A stretch of 64,000 bases of DNA, taken from assembly GCA_963377175.1 (NCBI GenBank), contig CAUJNA010003240.1, positions 270,501 to 334,500 of the forward strand. Reading direction: 5' to 3'. Below, in pieces: positions 63,401-64,000 of this stretch. Source of the DNA: Effrenium voratum (taxonomy: Eukaryota; Sar; Dinophyceae; Suessiales; Symbiodiniaceae). Every line of letters starts with the position of its first letter. Within the stretch, counting starts at the first letter, position 1. A program made the translations under genes and the position numbers. The notes under the pieces are model-generated. The model was not told where the DNA came from and did no database searches. It saw nothing but the letters and a program-made list of their open reading frames with translations.

Positions 63401-63675
63401 CCCGCAGAAGCAGAAGACGAGAGGTGCTCTTCGCTGTCACCAGGCTACGACACGAAGGAAGGCAGGGCAGGGGTGACGTGCGACCGAGACCGCAGCTCGC
63501 GCAGGGGGTCCGGCCAATCGCACGATGAAATTTCAAGTCAAACTCCGAGACTGCTGGCTAAAGGCAAGTCAATTCAGCTGTTTCTGTTTGCGCGGCGTGC
63601 GCGGAACGCTAGTCGCGCCGTGGGTCAACGCGGCGCAGCTTCGTGAAGGGCAAGCCCAGAATGGCAGATTCGCAG
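60403..63675. other. few or no firm exons
   Basis: 60.4-62.3 kb is intron-like. From about 62.4 kb base use becomes more G/C-rich and frames at 62689-62964 and 62793-63371 are open, the latter for 192 codons, but neither shows a domain; a degraded gene or element is possible. Confidence 0.35.
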
Positions 63676-63771
63676 GAGACATACCTGATGGCAGCCCAGA
63701 ATGCAGCGCAGAACTATATGGAGTATCTGGAGGAGATCCATCGCCTGATGCCCCAGAAGGGCAAGAGAAAG
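63676..63771 (+). CDS. internal exon, unknown helical protein
   Basis: Acceptor TTCGCAG|GAG and donor AAG|GTGGGT. Reads ETYLMAAQNAAQNYMEYLEE and IHRLMPQKGKRK. Thirty-two codons with good coding bias. Confidence 0.6.
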
Positions 63772-63939
63772 GTGGGTCTTGCCAAAGCGCGCAGGCCGGC
63801 AATGCACTCTGTCGGAAACCTCTGAAGGTCGCGAAGATTTTGAGGGTGGACATATAGCGCGAGGGCTGGCTTCAAGAGAGATGGAAGTTAAAGCTCTGAT
63901 CGATGCGGGTGTCAGCGCCTGCGGTCGCCCACCCAGCAG

Positions 63940-64000
63940 TCTTTCAACGACAAGTCGGAGGAGCAGCTACACAGGAGCCTAACGCAGGAGAATGATACGA
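63940..64000 (+). CDS. partial exon running off the window
   Basis: After CCCAGCAG the frame reads SFNDKSEEQLHRSLTQENDT, charged and helical, to the window end. Probably the next exon of the gene at 63676. Confidence 0.4.

Noticed and set aside
1..64000. tRNA, rRNA, snRNA genes or CRISPR arrays
   Set aside because: None was recognised by eye; a covariance-model scan would be needed to exclude small RNA genes.

Overview
The window looks like nuclear DNA of a dinoflagellate, most likely a Symbiodiniaceae relative (inference, no database search). Coding sequence comes as short exons with G/C-rich third codon positions, all on the + strand where strand can be judged, spread through T-rich introns. 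Many 3' splice sites read AG|G, and some donors appear to be GC rather than GT, as reported for dinoflagellates. There are degenerate TTTAGGG-type arrays, many microsatellites and a polycistronic element with U-rich, AG-ending spacers that fit spliced-leader trans-splicing. No rRNA, tRNA, CRISPR array or bacterial operon was seen.

Layout. 1-22.7 kb: a run of + strand genes seen as exons, with terminal exons near 8.66, 11.0, 16.5, 17.9, 18.5, 19.65, 21.5 and 22.7 kb. The clearest is an ARM/HEAT-type helical-repeat protein (about 11.86-16.51 kb). 22.8-24.1 kb: a (GGTC)n tract and a telomere-like degenerate array. 26.4-30.0 kb: about 28 copies of a ~61-bp satellite, split by a G-homopolymer field and carrying a 355-bp MITE. 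31-38.7 kb: more isolated exons and a long tetranucleotide microsatellite. 41.2-58.5 kb: exons of a multi-spanning membrane protein gene. 58.8-59.8 kb: CA/GT-rich simple sequence. 60-64 kb: few exons, one running off the end.

The most unusual object is at 42130-54025, apparently within an intron of the membrane-protein gene. It is an ~11.9-kb retroelement bounded by 369-bp direct repeats differing at one base, and it sits in a (GT)n microsatellite. It encodes an SR-rich/proline-rich Gag-like product, a GIY-YIG nuclease placed before a Penelope-like reverse transcriptase, a 457-residue unknown protein, two further SR-rich proteins (one with a Myb/SANT-like domain), a polyproline Cys/His-rich protein, and four tandem paralogues of a small Trp/Arg-rich domain I do not recognise. 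Intercistronic spacers carry pyrimidine-rich tracts ending in AG, so the host trans-splicing machinery could cut one long transcript into separate mRNAs. A Penelope-like element with roughly ten cistrons and an expanded accessory family is not one I recognise.
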